The notes below the pieces were generated by a model. It ran no database searches. It had not been told where the DNA came from and was given only the letters and a program-made list of their open reading frames with translations. 64,000 nt of DNA from Staphylococcus roterodami (lineage in GTDB: Bacteria; Bacillota; Bacilli; Staphylococcales; Staphylococcaceae): the NCBI GenBank assembly GCA_022493055.1, contig CP092781.1, positions 2,356,001 through 2,420,000 on the forward strand. Reading direction: 5' to 3'. This document shows, in pieces, positions 27,019-36,460 of the stretch. Made by a program: the position numbers and the translations under genes. Positions within the stretch are counted from its first letter, which is position 1. Each line of letters opens with the position of its first letter.

Positions 27019-29972
27019 TATTTATCCACCTGATTTCCTGGGAAAACATAATCTGGACGTTCCCATTTTTTCTGTACTTGTACGCTATACTGCGGGTGAC
27101 GTTTTTTGTTTACACGGAAGTTATTTGGATTTAATGGTGATTTTCCACGTTTCGTAATGACTTCTAAACGACAACTAGTTCGTTTGTAAGACGGAGTATC
27201 CGTGTATTTATCAACATCACTATTTGTTAACAAGTTAATTGCACCTAAATCTCCATTTTCCATCGCATCATTGTTTAATGGAATATAAATTTCTTTGCCT
27301 TTAACACGATCTGTCACATGTACTTGTAATACAGCTTCTCCAGTATCAGAAATTAATTTAACTTCTGCACCTTCATGAATACCTCTATCCTCTGCCAGTT
27401 CAGGAGAAATTTCAACAAAAGCACGTGGCACTTTATATTTAATCATTGGTGTTTGATATGTCATGTTACCTTCATGGAAGTGTTCTAACAATCTTCCATT
27501 ATTTACATGAATATCATAAACTTCATCTTGTTTAAAGAAGTTATCGAATGTTAATGGGAATAATTTCGCTTTACCATTATCAAAATTGAATCCTTCTAAG
27601 TATAGTATAGGCTCATCAGTACCATCAGGTTGTACTGGCCATTGTAAACTATTGAATCCTTCTAAACGATCATAACTTACCCCAGCATAAAGAGGTGTTA
27701 AGCGTGCAACTTCATCCATAATTTCACTAGGATGCTTGTAATTCCAATCAAATCCTAATCTATTAGCAATTGCTTGGAAAATTTTCCAGTCAGGTTTTGA
27801 ATCGCCAAGAGGTTCTAATGCTTGGTATAAACGTTGAATACGACGTTCAGTATTTGTAAAAGTACCGTCTTTTTCAAGTGAAGGACTTGCTGGCAATACA
27901 ACATCTGCATATGTTGCTGTGAATGTTAAAAATTCATCTTGTACAACCATGAAATCTAATTTTTCAAATGCAGCTTGTACAAAATTAATATTTGAATCCA
28001 CTATACCCGTATCTTCACCATATAGGTACAATGAGTGTACTTCTCCGTCATGTATACCTTCTACCATTTCATGATTATCTTTACCAGCTTTTGGATTCAA
28101 TTTAACGCCATATTCTTTTTCAAATTTAGCGCGAATATCATCCGCTTCAATACTTTGATAACCCGTAATCTTATCAGGCATACTTCCCATATCACTACAT
28201 CCTTGAACATTATTATGTCCACGTAATGGATATGCACCTGTACCAGGACGACGATAATTACCTGTTACTAGTAATAAATTGGAAATCGCTGTACTTGAGT
28301 CACTACCAATATCTTGTTGTGTAATACCCATTGCCCAACAAATAACAACAGATTCAGCTTTAGCACATTCTTCAGCAAATTTAATCAATTCTGATTCAGG
28401 AATACCTGTTGCTTCTTCAGCGAAAGCCATTGTAAATGTTTCTAATGATTTGTAATATTCATCAAAATCATCTACCCACTCATCGATAAATGCTTTATCG
28501 TGTAAATCATGATCAATAATATACTTAGTCACTGCACTTAACCACGCTAAATCCGTACCTGGTTTAGGTTGATAAAAACGATCCGCACGTTCTGCCATTT
28601 CATGTTTTCTAATATCAAATACATGTATTTTTTGACCAAATAATTTTTGTGCACGTTTCATGCGTGATGCGATAACTGGATGAGCTTCTGCAGTATTTGT
28701 ACCAATTAACACTGACATCGCTGCTCTTTCTAGGTCTTGAATACTACCAGAGTCACCGCCGTGTCCAACAGTTCTAAATAAACCTTTTGTTGCAGGCGCT
28801 TGGCAATATCTTGAACAGTTATCAACGTTATTTGTACCAATTACTTGTCGCGCTAATTTTTGCATTAAATAAGACTCTTCATTTGTTGCTTTAGATGAAG
28901 AAATAAATGACAACGCATCTGGACCATATTTTTCTTTAATTGATGTGAAATTATCAGCAATCACGTTTAATGCCTCATCCCACTCAACTTCATGGAATTC
29001 ACCATTTTTTCTAACTAATGGTTTTGTTAAACGTTGATCTGAATTAATATGTCCCCATGAAAATTTACCTTTAACGCATGACGCAATTTTATTTGCCGGA
29101 GAGTCATGAGATGGTTGTACTTTCAAAATTTCTCTATCTTTCGTCCAAACTTCAAATGAACATCCTACACCACAATATGTACATACTGTTTTTGTTTTCT
29201 TAATGCGCTCTTTACGCATTTCTGCTTCAGAATCTGAAATTGCAAATAATGGACCATAACCAGGTTCTGCTTTTTTAGTTAAATCGATCATTGCTGCTAA
29301 AGAACCAGGTTCAGTATCCGTCATATAACCTGCATTACCTTCCATATTCACTTCCATCATGGCATTACATGGACATACCGTTGCACATTGACCACAAGAT
29401 ACACATGAAGATTCATTAATCGGTACATCATTATCCCAAATAACACGTGGATGTTCACGATCCCAATCAATTCTAATAGTTTCATTCACTTCAATATCTT
29501 GACATGCTTCTACACAACGTCCACATAAAATACATTGATTTGGATCATAGCGGTAAAATGGACCATAATCTTTTTCATAAGGTTTTTCTTTATATTCATA
29601 AGTTTGATGTTGTAATCCCCATGCATCCATAGTGTTATGGATTTCACAATCACCATTATTGTAATCACACACTGTACAATACAGCATATGCTTTTCTAAA
29701 ATGCGGTCAAGCGCTTCTTTTTGAGCATCTTTCACATCATTGTTCACAGTATTTACAGTCATTGGACGATCAATCACCGTACTACATGAACGTTCAATTT
29801 TGCCGTCAATTTCAACAGTACATGTATCACACGTTTGAATTGGTCCCATCGATTCGTTATAACAAATTGAAGGTACAAAAGTATCTTGTGATTTAATAAA
29901 CTCAAGTAAATTCGTACCAGGTTCTACAAGATAATCTTTTCCATCAAGTGTAACCACCAAATGTTCTTGCAT
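27018..29972 (-). CDS. fdhA: Formate dehydrogenase alpha subunit, NuoG-like
   Basis: A 984-residue cytosolic molybdopterin oxidoreductase predicted to oxidise formate to CO2. Iron-sulfur sites in order: 2Fe-2S (Cys37, 48, 51, 63), a NuoG-type site (YCTVC around 99-102 and DC at 109), two 4Fe-4S clusters (147-157 and 190-200), and the 4Fe-4S of the molybdenum domain (Cys264, 267, 271, 299). The metal-binding residue is Cys390 in [13 protein letters not shown], where other enzymes have selenocysteine. The C-terminal molydopterin dinucleotide-binding domain runs from about residue 830. The ATG at 29972 follows GGGGTGA by five bases. No NuoE/F-like partner is adjacent, so the electron acceptor is not known. 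Confidence 0.93.
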   Translation of the reverse strand: MQEHLVVTLDGKDYLVEPGTNLLEFIKSQDTFVPSICYNESMGPIQTCDTCTVEIDGKIERSCSTVIDRPMTVNTVNNDVKDAQKEALDRILEKHMLYCTVCDYNNGDCEIHNTMDAWGLQHQTYEYKEKPYEKDYGPFYRYDPNQCILCGRCVEACQDIEVNETIRIDWDREHPRVIWDNDVPINESSCVSCGQCATVCPCNAMMEVNMEGNAGYMTDTEPGSLAAMIDLTKKAEPGYGPLFAISDSEAEMRKERIKKTKTVCTYCGVGCSFEVWTKDREILKVQPSHDSPANKIASCVKGKFSWGHINSDQRLTKPLVRKNGEFHEVEWDEALNVIADNFTSIKEKYGPDALSFISSSKATNEESYLMQKLARQVIGTNNVDNCSRYCQAPATKGLFRTVGHGGDSGSIQDLERAAMSVLIGTNTAEAHPVIASRMKRAQKLFGQKIHVFDIRKHEMAERADRFYQPKPGTDLAWLSAVTKYIIDHDLHDKAFIDEWVDDFDEYYKSLETFTMAFAEEATGIPESELIKFAEECAKAESVVICWAMGITQQDIGSDSSTAISNLLLVTGNYRRPGTGAYPLRGHNNVQGCSDMGSMPDKITGYQSIEADDIRAKFEKEYGVKLNPKAGKDNHEMVEGIHDGEVHSLYLYGEDTGIVDSNINFVQAAFEKLDFMVVQDEFLTFTATYADVVLPASPSLEKDGTFTNTERRIQRLYQALEPLGDSKPDWKIFQAIANRLGFDWNYKHPSEIMDEVARLTPLYAGVSYDRLEGFNSLQWPVQPDGTDEPILYLEGFNFDNGKAKLFPLTFDNFFKQDEVYDIHVNNGRLLEHFHEGNMTYQTPMIKYKVPRAFVEISPELAEDRGIHEGAEVKLISDTGEAVLQVHVTDRVKGKEIYIPLNNDAMENGDLGAINLLTNSDVDKYTDTPSYKRTSCRLEVITKRGKSPLNPNNFRVNKKRHPQYSVQVQKKWERPDYVFPGNQVDK

Positions 29973-30405
29973 ATTACTCACCCCGTCTATATATTTTTTC
30001 CGTAAATGACTTATTAAGTATTACTACAATCCCATCTATATTAAAAAATGCCCCCACATCTTTCAGATAGAATTAATTTAATTGTATTACTTTATGTACT
30101 AGTTGTTAAGTAGAATTTTGTATTTTGCTTTTTTGCAAACTTTTGCATTACAAATAATTAGCGCGAAATTTAATCATTATTCATTTAATTGAAAATCGTT
30201 ATCATCTTTGCTACTTTGATACTTCATTTATAAAATTAGTCATACTACTTATTAATACCCCTTTTCCATAAAATTATTAATTAAACCTATATAAATTTAT
30301 AGTAGCAAGTAATGACTTGACTAATAATCAAGACAAACTATTATCACTTACTGTAACTATATTTTGACTGATTGCATTTTACTCTAATCATTTAAAATAT
30401 AACAA
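29973..30405. other. fdhA leader and intergenic region
   Basis: AT-rich sequence without a supported gene. A degenerate Fur-like sequence (TGAAAATCGTTATCA, 30190-30204) is present but has two mismatches and lies about 220 bases from fdhA. No FNR- or Rex-like palindrome was recognised. Confidence 0.5.
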
Positions 30406-30446
30406 AGCCTGCAAATGAAAAGTATAGCTCTTTTCACCTACAGGCT
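30406..30446 (-). terminator. Hairpin downstream of lcpC
   Basis: AGCCTG-caa-ATGAAAAG-type left arm pairs with CTTTTCA and CAGGCT. The flanking U-run is weak on the minus strand. Confidence 0.5.
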
Positions 30447-30500
30447 ACTGCAATGTTTTATATTAAATTTATAGACAATTAAACCTATGCTGTCATTCAA

Positions 30501-30541
30501 TTAGTGACATGAAATTACATGAAATTAAATGTTGTCACTAA
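30501..30541 (-). other. Stem-loop just past the lcpC stop codon
   Basis: A perfect 9-bp inverted repeat, TTAGTGACA with TGTCACTAA, with a loop holding a near-duplicate ATGAAATTACATGAAATTA. It starts five bases after the lcpC stop. It lacks a U-run, so it may protect the mRNA 3' end or help the next hairpin terminate. Confidence 0.5.
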
Positions 30542-30545
30542 ATGA

Positions 30546-31493
30546 CTACTCTAAATTATCTTTTAATAACTTCGTGCTTTCAGATTTAGACTGTTCACTC
30601 GGAATGAAGTAATACAATCCATCACTTTGAATGCCGCCTTGTCCACTTAATTGATGTTTATTAATCGTATCATTAGCATCTTTATAATTGCTTCTAATCG
30701 TGTTCAGATCACCTAACGTTAAATCTGTTTTCACGTTATTTTGAATTTCATTCATCAGACTATTGAAATGTGTGATTGATGACGGACTAGCAATTTTATT
30801 AGCCATCGCTTCTAAAACAATTTGTTGACGCTGTTGACGACCAAAATCTCCACCAGCACCTTCTTCTTTACGACTTCTAATAAATTTCAAAGCTTGATCA
30901 CCATTCACATGTGTTTGCTGACCTTTTGTAAAATGAATGCCATCAACTGTGAATGTATCATTACTTACTACATCAACGCCACCGATGCTATCAATCATAT
31001 TATGCAAACCATCCATATCAATTGTCGCATAATGGTCAATTGGTACATTCATTAATTTTTCAAGTGATTTCACAGCCATATTAGGCCCACCATATGCATA
31101 AGCATGCGCGATTTTTTCCGTTGTACCACGCCCTACAATATCAGCTTTTGTATCACGAGGTATACTAACAATTTCAGTTTTCTTTGTTTTAGGGTTAATA
31201 GATAAAATCATTATACTATCACTACGCTCTCCGCCACCCTTTTTCTTACGATCAGCATCCGAATCGACACCGAATAAAGCAATTGTAAATGGATCCCCAT
31301 CTTTTAAACTAACTTTTTTATCCCTTAATTCTGACTTGTTACGATCTAACGGATTATGAATTTTATTACCAGTAATAAAAATTTTAGCAGCTACATAAAC
31401 TACTGCTACAATCGCTAAAATGACTAAAATACCAAATACCCATAAAAATATTTTCTTAGGTAGGCTCATTTTACTTTTATCTGAACGCTTCAA
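30546..31493 (-). CDS. lcpC: LytR-CpsA-Psr family glycopolymer transferase LcpC
   Basis: A 315-residue membrane-anchored enzyme that attaches wall teichoic acid or capsule polymer to peptidoglycan. A basic N-terminus and one transmembrane segment (about 15-37) are followed by the LCP domain. Its pyrophosphate-lipid binding residues are visible in FGVDSDADRKKKGGGERSD, IVSIPRDTKADI and KFIRSRKE. S. aureus has three LCP proteins, and the position upstream of fdhA and next to suhB fits LcpC. The TTG at 31493 is chosen because AAGGAG lies eight bases upstream; GTG codons at 31502 and 31499 are too close to it. Confidence 0.9.
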   Translation of the reverse strand: MKRSDKSKMSLPKKIFLWVFGILVILAIVAVVYVAAKIFITGNKIHNPLDRNKSELRDKKVSLKDGDPFTIALFGVDSDADRKKKGGGERSDSIMILSINPKTKKTEIVSIPRDTKADIVGRGTTEKIAHAYAYGGPNMAVKSLEKLMNVPIDHYATIDMDGLHNMIDSIGGVDVVSNDTFTVDGIHFTKGQQTHVNGDQALKFIRSRKEEGAGGDFGRQQRQQIVLEAMANKIASPSSITHFNSLMNEIQNNVKTDLTLGDLNTIRSNYKDANDTINKHQLSGQGGIQSDGLYYFIPSEQSKSESTKLLKDNLE

Positions 31494-31616
31494 TCCCACC
31501 ACTCCTTTACTATTCCATACATACTTTATCTGTTTTCCCTATTTATTATATAGTAAAATTATTTTTTTACTATACTTCTAAGGACGTATTACTATTTTTC
31601 GCTATTATTTCTATTT

Positions 31617-32423
31617 TCAAACATGACTACTTTGTTTTTTATATCCACCATTATCATTTAAAATTTCTAGAATCTTTTGATGGCATGCCGAGTTACTAAT
31701 TATAAACGGACCACCTTTAAGATAATCGACTTTATCACCATTTAAAGATGTCATTTTCAAATTGAGTAGTTCCGCAAATAAAAATTGTGCTGCAATATCC
31801 CAAGGCTTAGGGTTTGTATTAATATGCGCACCAAACTGTCCTTTTGCAACACGAATTGAATCTAACCCACATGCTCCAACTAGACGATAACTAAATGACG
31901 CATTAAATAAGTCTTGTACTGTTTCCATATTCATAACTTGTGCATTAAATGAAACAATTGCGTCTTTTAATGGTATAGGTTCAGGTGCTTCTAACTTCAA
32001 ATCATTACTAAAAGCACCAACTCCTCTAATCGCTTTATACAGTTGCTTATGAGGATAATCATATATGTAAGATAACATTGGTTTTCCCTCAACAAAGTAA
32101 GCCAATATAATACAATAGTCTTCTTGTTGTTTCACTAAATTTGCAGTTCCATCAATAGGATCCATAATCCACAAATCTTTTATATCTTTCGTAATCTTAT
32201 CATTACTTTTTTCTTCTGCTAATAACTCATGTTCTGGAAAATGTGTACATAAAAAAGTTTGAAATTGTTGCTGAATTTGCTTATCGACATTTGTTACTAA
32301 GTCAAATCTATGGCGTTTCGTTTCTGTAGTCATTTCATTTATCAATTGTGGAATGATAGTATCTAATTGTTTCAACCAATTACAAATTAATTTATCAATC
32401 TGTTGTAATGTTTTTTCTGTCAT
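31617..32423 (-). CDS. suhB: Inositol monophosphatase family protein
   Basis: A 268-residue magnesium-dependent phosphatase. Metal-binding motifs are LVTNVDKQ (about 42-49), EEK near 70, WIMDPIDGTANLV (about 85-97) and KPWDIAAQFL near 207. These define the IMPase/SuhB/CysQ family; the real substrate in staphylococci is not settled. It begins behind GTGGTGA. It is followed by the lcpC gene on the same strand with a 123-base gap, and its promoter lies beside the RsaI terminator. Confidence 0.88.
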   Translation of the reverse strand: MTEKTLQQIDKLICNWLKQLDTIIPQLINEMTTETKRHRFDLVTNVDKQIQQQFQTFLCTHFPEHELLAEEKSNDKITKDIKDLWIMDPIDGTANLVKQQEDYCIILAYFVEGKPMLSYIYDYPHKQLYKAIRGVGAFSNDLKLEAPEPIPLKDAIVSFNAQVMNMETVQDLFNASFSYRLVGACGLDSIRVAKGQFGAHINTNPKPWDIAAQFLFAELLNLKMTSLNGDKVDYLKGGPFIISNSACHQKILEILNDNGGYKKQSSHV

Positions 32424-32517
32424 TTAGTTCACCACTTCTTATATCATAATCATTTTAGTATTACCCTATATCAAAAGAATCAAATATACAAATGAATTCT
32501 TAAATAATAATTTCCAT

Positions 32518-32662
32518 AAAAAAAATCGGCTAGTCACGTGCTAGCCGACAAATAGAAAGGAAAGTAAGTAATAAATATTGAAGATGTTGTGATGTAACTT
32601 GAACGATTAAAAGCTATCTGTTATATAGCTCTACCCCTTTGTTTAATCGCTCCCCCTGTTAC
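32518..32662 (-). ncRNA. rsaI: Small regulatory RNA RsaI (RsaOG)
   Basis: The minus strand encodes an RNA of about 145 nt, from a start near 32662 to a terminator with stem TCGGCTAG/CTAGCCGA (32526-32548) and eight U. Near the 5' end are two G-rich single-stranded motifs (CAGGGGGAG and AAAGGGGTAG), each able to bind C-rich mRNA sites. Length, G-tracts, position between suhB and the WYL regulator, and the cre site in its promoter match the CcpA-repressed S. aureus RNA RsaI, which signals glucose exhaustion. The promoter has -35 TTACAT and -10 TATTAT (32670-32675) with 17 bases between. Confidence 0.88.
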
Positions 32663-32692
32663 AAATAATATAATAGCACAATCTTTCATTTA

Positions 32693-32708
32693 ATGTAAGC
32701 GTTTTCTA
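32693..32708 (-). promoter_or_regulatory. CcpA site (cre) over the RsaI promoter
   Basis: Minus strand AGAAAACGCTTACA matches the cre consensus TGWAANCGNTNWCA with one mismatch and overlaps the -35 element of RsaI. This fits repression while glucose is present. Confidence 0.8.
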
Positions 32709-32810
32709 CAATTTTTTACAACTTTTTTTAAAAAAGCTAATGAAAATGTCCTCATTGTCACTCTTATGTTATACTTTGTGTAATATATCATCTTTAAGGA
32801 GGTGGCTGTC

Positions 32811-33503
32811 ATGAATAAAGCTGAAAGGCAAAATTTAATTATTACTGCAATTCAACAAAACAATAAAATGACTGCATTAGAATTAGCTAAATATTGCAAT
32901 GTTTCCAAGCGTACAATTTTACGTGATATTGATGATTTAGAAAATCAAGGTGTTAAAATTTATGCGCATTATGGGAAAAATGGTGGTTACCAAATACAAC
33001 AAGCACAATCAAAAATTTCATTAAATTTATCTGAAGCACAATTATCAGCCTTATTTTTAGTACTAAATGAAAGTCAGTCGTACTCGACGTTACCATATAA
33101 AACTGAAATCAATGCAATCATAAAACAATGTTTAAACTTGCCTCAAACACGATTAAGAAAATTGCTTAAGCGCATGGACTTTTATATTAAGTTTGAAGAT
33201 ACACAACATATGACGTTACCGGTGTTGTTTTCCGATATTTTAATATATTGTACAGAGCGTAATGTGATGTTAGTAGATTATAAAGTAGATGATAAAATCA
33301 AAGCAGAAAATGTTATATTCATCGGCCTTTTATGTAAAAGTGGACACTGGCACGCCGTAATTTACGATATCGCAACAGATATGACTGCAGAGCTTGAGAT
33401 TGCAAATATTGTGGATATCTCATATTCTTTTGGCAAGACAATTCAAACAAGAGATATATCTATTGATAACTACCATCAATTTTTAAACCCCATCGATTCT
33501 TAA
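32811..33503 (+). CDS. HTH and WYL domain transcriptional regulator
   Basis: A 230-residue regulator with an N-terminal DeoR-type winged helix (TALELAKYCNVSKRTILRDIDDLENQGV, about residues 19-46, here listed as two parts of a standard HTH). The linker and C-terminal half resemble YafY-type WYL proteins, though the WYL tripeptide itself is not clear and is replaced around SGHWHAVIYD. The ligand and targets are unknown. The ATG at 32811 follows AAGGAGG by eight bases; the GTG at 32802 overlaps that site. It is divergent from RsaI. Confidence 0.82.
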   Translation: MNKAERQNLIITAIQQNNKMTALELAKYCNVSKRTILRDIDDLENQGVKIYAHYGKNGGYQIQQAQSKISLNLSEAQLSALFLVLNESQSYSTLPYKTEINAIIKQCLNLPQTRLRKLLKRMDFYIKFEDTQHMTLPVLFSDILIYCTERNVMLVDYKVDDKIKAENVIFIGLLCKSGHWHAVIYDIATDMTAELEIANIVDISYSFGKTIQTRDISIDNYHQFLNPIDS

Positions 33504-33526
33504 GCAACAGAATCAATGGGGTTTTC
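33488..33526. terminator. Bidirectional terminator between convergent genes
   Basis: CCCCATcGATTCT pairs with AGAATCaATGGGG (one mismatch) around an 8-base loop, with TTTTCTT on the right. Confidence 0.85.
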
Positions 33527-34270
33527 TTAACCATAAATTTGTACGACAGTCATAATAAATGACACAAAATTATTGGCAATATGTAATGCGATAGTCGAAC
33601 CTAAGTTTCTACCTGATTTCAAATAAGTAAACACTAAAATAATAGATAAAATTAGATATGGGCCAAACTCAAACGGCGACTTTGCATCAGTCACATGAAT
33701 AAATGCAAATAAGAACACCGAAACAATACTCATAGCTATAAAATTAAACTTCTTACCTAATTCTCCAATTAAAATATGTCTAAATACGATTTCTTCAACT
33801 ATTGGACCTAAAATCACAACTAATAGGAATACGACTGGTAAAAATGCAGGCACTTCAAACATTTTATTTAGTTCAAGTTCATTTGCTGTTTCGCTATATT
33901 GTAAATGTTTAGGTAAAAACTGTGTCATAAATTCATATATATATATTAAGGCGACGGCAATAATATATGTTATTAACAATCTAAGCCAATGACTTTTTAT
34001 ATACGCAAAGCCTGCATGAAGTCTTGAGCGCATCACCTTTAAGTGAAATAAACAAAACACTATGATACCAATACTATATGCGCTAGCTTGTACAAAAATC
34101 AATGAAATTACGAAATCATTATCGCTATCGCTTATAATATAATGTAACGGAATTGTTCCTGCCATAATTGCCATGTTTAGTGCAAATAATAATACACCTA
34201 TAATTGGAATTAAGAGTAAGTCTCTCCAAGCTATATCTTTAAATGTATATTTCTTTTTTAAATTATCCAC
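33527..34270 (-). CDS. CPBP (CAAX/ABI) family membrane protease
   Basis: A 247-residue polytopic membrane protein with the full set of CPBP motifs: EEIVFR (EExxxR), FAFIH (FxxxH) and HIANN, so it should be catalytically competent, unlike SpdC in this window. The GTG at 34270 is the likely start because AAGG lies eight bases upstream. A longer open frame to 34516 would overlap the divergent gene and has no ribosome site. The substrate is unknown; family members process prenylated proteins, peptides or confer bacteriocin self-immunity. Confidence 0.85.
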   Translation of the reverse strand: MDNLKKKYTFKDIAWRDLLLIPIIGVLLFALNMAIMAGTIPLHYIISDSDNDFVISLIFVQASAYSIGIIVFCLFHLKVMRSRLHAGFAYIKSHWLRLLITYIIAVALIYIYEFMTQFLPKHLQYSETANELELNKMFEVPAFLPVVFLLVVILGPIVEEIVFRHILIGELGKKFNFIAMSIVSVFLFAFIHVTDAKSPFEFGPYLILSIILVFTYLKSGRNLGSTIALHIANNFVSFIMTVVQIYG

Positions 34271-34324
34271 TGTTGTATCCTTCCCTTGTACTATCGTATT
34301 TTTTAATTTTGGAGGTACTATTAT

Positions 34325-34645
34325 ATGATAAACGAAAATAAGTATATTAGACAACAAATTATTGAATTGATTCAGCGAGTTGAAATGATTAAATATCATA
34401 CCATCATGACATCGATAAATGTAGAGTCTCTTGTCGATGAATTCAATCAAATCGTAAGTGATGAATTCAAAAAGCACCAAAACCTTGCCCATACTTCTAT
34501 TCAAAATTATAACCAAATCATTTATTATGAACTATTACAGCTTCTTACTAAACAGCCAATGAACAGAATTAAGTATGGCAATAAAATCCAATATTTTAAT
34601 TTTTATCACAAAGAACTCCATGATGCACTCTCCGAAATGAATTAA
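34325..34645 (+). CDS. Small cytosolic protein, function unknown
   Basis: A 106-residue helical protein without membrane segments, rich in Gln, Asn and Tyr, and not recognised. It is supported by GGAGG eight bases before the ATG and by its divergent arrangement with the CPBP protease (54-base gap). Clustered polar and hydrophobic heptads at 8-60 could form a coiled coil. Confidence 0.75.
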   Translation: MINENKYIRQQIIELIQRVEMIKYHTIMTSINVESLVDEFNQIVSDEFKKHQNLAHTSIQNYNQIIYYELLQLLTKQPMNRIKYGNKIQYFNFYHKELHDALSEMN

Positions 34646-34734
34646 CCTCAATTCAATTTACACATTAACCTAATTTTTCTACAATGCCATTTAGGCAAGT
34701 TATTTATTAAAATTCACTTTATTACATAAATTAT

Positions 34735-34785
34735 ACAATTTAAAAAATTCTTCAAATTGTAAAGATGTGGTAATCGCGATATAAT
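34735..34785 (+). promoter_or_regulatory. Consensus sigma-A promoter with an overlapping inverted repeat
   Basis: TTGTAA (34757-34762) and TATAAT (34780-34785) are separated by exactly 17 bases. An inverted repeat ACAATTT-N12-AAATTGT (34735-34760) overlaps the -35. It points toward the RpiR gene, whose start is about 310 bases downstream. The 34786-35102 stretch has no supported gene, only short unsupported open frames. Confidence 0.7.
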
Positions 34786-35102
34786 CATAGTGATTAAGGT
34801 GATAGATTGGGTCTTGTATGTCTATTTTTACTTAGGCTTAAATAAATGAGTACATGATGTATAAATTGGGAATATACATTATGTCTTATAATGATATATT
34901 TGTATCATTTGCACATGGGAGTATGCTATTTTTTAATCTATACATCTTAAAAAGTTTTACAGTTTTAATTTTCAATATCATTAAACAAACAACATATTCA
35001 ACTTATTTTTCATTCTCTTACGTTACAAGTTGTAATACCATCGCGTTAAACAACAAAAGCCAACGCTAATAGAACATATTGCGTTAAAGTGGAGTGATTA
35101 AT

Positions 35103-35975
35103 ATGTCAAACGTACTAACAGAAATAGATAGTCAGTATCCATACATGACTAAAAACGAAAAAAAGATTGCTAGCTTTATCCTTAATTCACCACAAAAAGT
35201 GATAAAAATGAGATCTCAAGACTTAGCAAGCTTATTAGATATTAGTACCTCATCAGTCATTCGATTTAGCAAAAAAATCACTGATGGTGGTTTTCATGAT
35301 TTAAAAATTAATATCTCAAAATATGTACCAAAAGCGTCGTCAATTTATAATGTCGAACTCTCAAATAACGAAAGTACAGAGTCGTTAAGAACCAAGCTCC
35401 ATACACGCACAACTCGTACACTTAATCATGCCAATAACGAATTAAACGATAAAACAATCGATCAAATTTGTCATTGTTTAAAACGTTCTGACACGATTTT
35501 CATTTATGGATTTGGCGCTTCTTTTGTAGTCGCTACAGACCTTTACCAAAAATTATCAAGAATAGGTTTAAACATTCAACTCGTTCAAGAAACTCATATT
35601 TTTGCAACGTTATTAGCAACTCATAATTCAAACGACAGTGTCATTCTTATTACTAATAATGGTACACAAAGTGAAATGCAGTCTATGGTCAAAGTCATTG
35701 ACGACTACCATATACCAATTATCACAATAACTAGCACAATGGATAACCCTGTAGCACAGGCATCAAATATTGTTTTAACATATGGTAAAACAGATGAAAA
35801 TGAGATGCATATGGGAGCAACAACATCACTTTTTGCTCAAATGTTCACGATTGATATCTTATATTATCGCTATGTAGCTCTTAATTATCATGCCTCATTA
35901 GATTTTATTACTCAATCTAAAATGGCCTTAGATAATTATCGCAAACATTTATCGAATATAAACTTTAAACATTAA
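35103..35975 (+). CDS. rpiRC: RpiR family transcriptional regulator, probable RpiRC
   Basis: A 290-residue regulator with an N-terminal RpiR HTH (LASLLDISTSSVIRFSKKI, about residues 42-60) and a C-terminal SIS domain (SDTIFIYGFGASFVVATDLYQKL and SVILITNNGTQSEM) that should bind a sugar phosphate. Its position downstream of the suhB and CPBP genes fits RpiRC, the S. aureus RpiR protein linked to pentose phosphate metabolism and RNAIII levels. That identity is from gene order memory. The ATG at 35103 is preferred over a GTG nine bases upstream because GGAGTGA precedes it. A terminator follows. Confidence 0.85.
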   Translation: MSNVLTEIDSQYPYMTKNEKKIASFILNSPQKVIKMRSQDLASLLDISTSSVIRFSKKITDGGFHDLKINISKYVPKASSIYNVELSNNESTESLRTKLHTRTTRTLNHANNELNDKTIDQICHCLKRSDTIFIYGFGASFVVATDLYQKLSRIGLNIQLVQETHIFATLLATHNSNDSVILITNNGTQSEMQSMVKVIDDYHIPIITITSTMDNPVAQASNIVLTYGKTDENEMHMGATTSLFAQMFTIDILYYRYVALNYHASLDFITQSKMALDNYRKHLSNINFKH

Positions 35976-36105
35976 CAGTCTTATATAACTTTATTAAATG
36001 TATCATGCAACAAAGTTCGTTTCATCAAAGTTTATATACACTTTAATATACTTAGACTATACCGATGACATCATGCTAGGGTTATATTTTAATTGAATTA
36101 ATATT

Positions 36106-36148
36106 GCAATTGACTGAAGGTTTCATACCATATGTCAATTGCTTTTTT
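36106..36148 (+). terminator. Terminator of the RpiR gene
   Basis: A perfect 9-bp stem, GCAATTGAC with GTCAATTGC, followed by six T. The rest of 35976-36381 shows nothing else. Confidence 0.85.
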
Positions 36149-36381
36149 AATGTTTTTTTGTATTTTAAAAATCCAAATTATCAATTACTGTTATGAAAAT
36201 TATTCAATTATTCATTGTGCTACCTAGTAAATCGACGATAAAGCTCACTACCTATAGCCATTTTAATTAATCAGAATTAAACAGTAGTGTTTACACTCTC
36301 ATTTATAAATATCATTTTCATTAATATAAATGTTAACTTCGTCCAATACTAAGCTAATAATGTATTACGAAGCACAAAAAT

Positions 36382-36452
36382 ATACGCCCAAACATAACAA
36401 CGACTCTTTGCTTTAATCAGCAAATATCAATCACGTTATCGTATGGGCGTAT
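36382..36452 (-). terminator. Terminator of the amino acid permease gene
   Basis: A perfect ATACGCCCA/TGGGCGTAT stem extended by AACATAAC/GTTATCGT-like pairing, with an A-run upstream giving U on the minus transcript. Confidence 0.8.
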
Positions 36453-36460
36453 TTATTATA

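Noticed and set aside
30190-30204. Fur box before fdhA
   Set aside because: Two mismatches to the 7-1-7 core and about 220 bases from the gene; much weaker than the fhuD2 site.
33527-34516. Longer version of the CPBP protease gene starting at 34516
   Set aside because: It would overlap the divergent gene at 34325 and lacks a ribosome site; the GTG at 34270 has one.
34854-35069. A 71-codon open frame upstream of the RpiR gene
   Set aside because: Start context is poor and composition resembles translated AT-rich spacer; kept only as a question in the leader finding.
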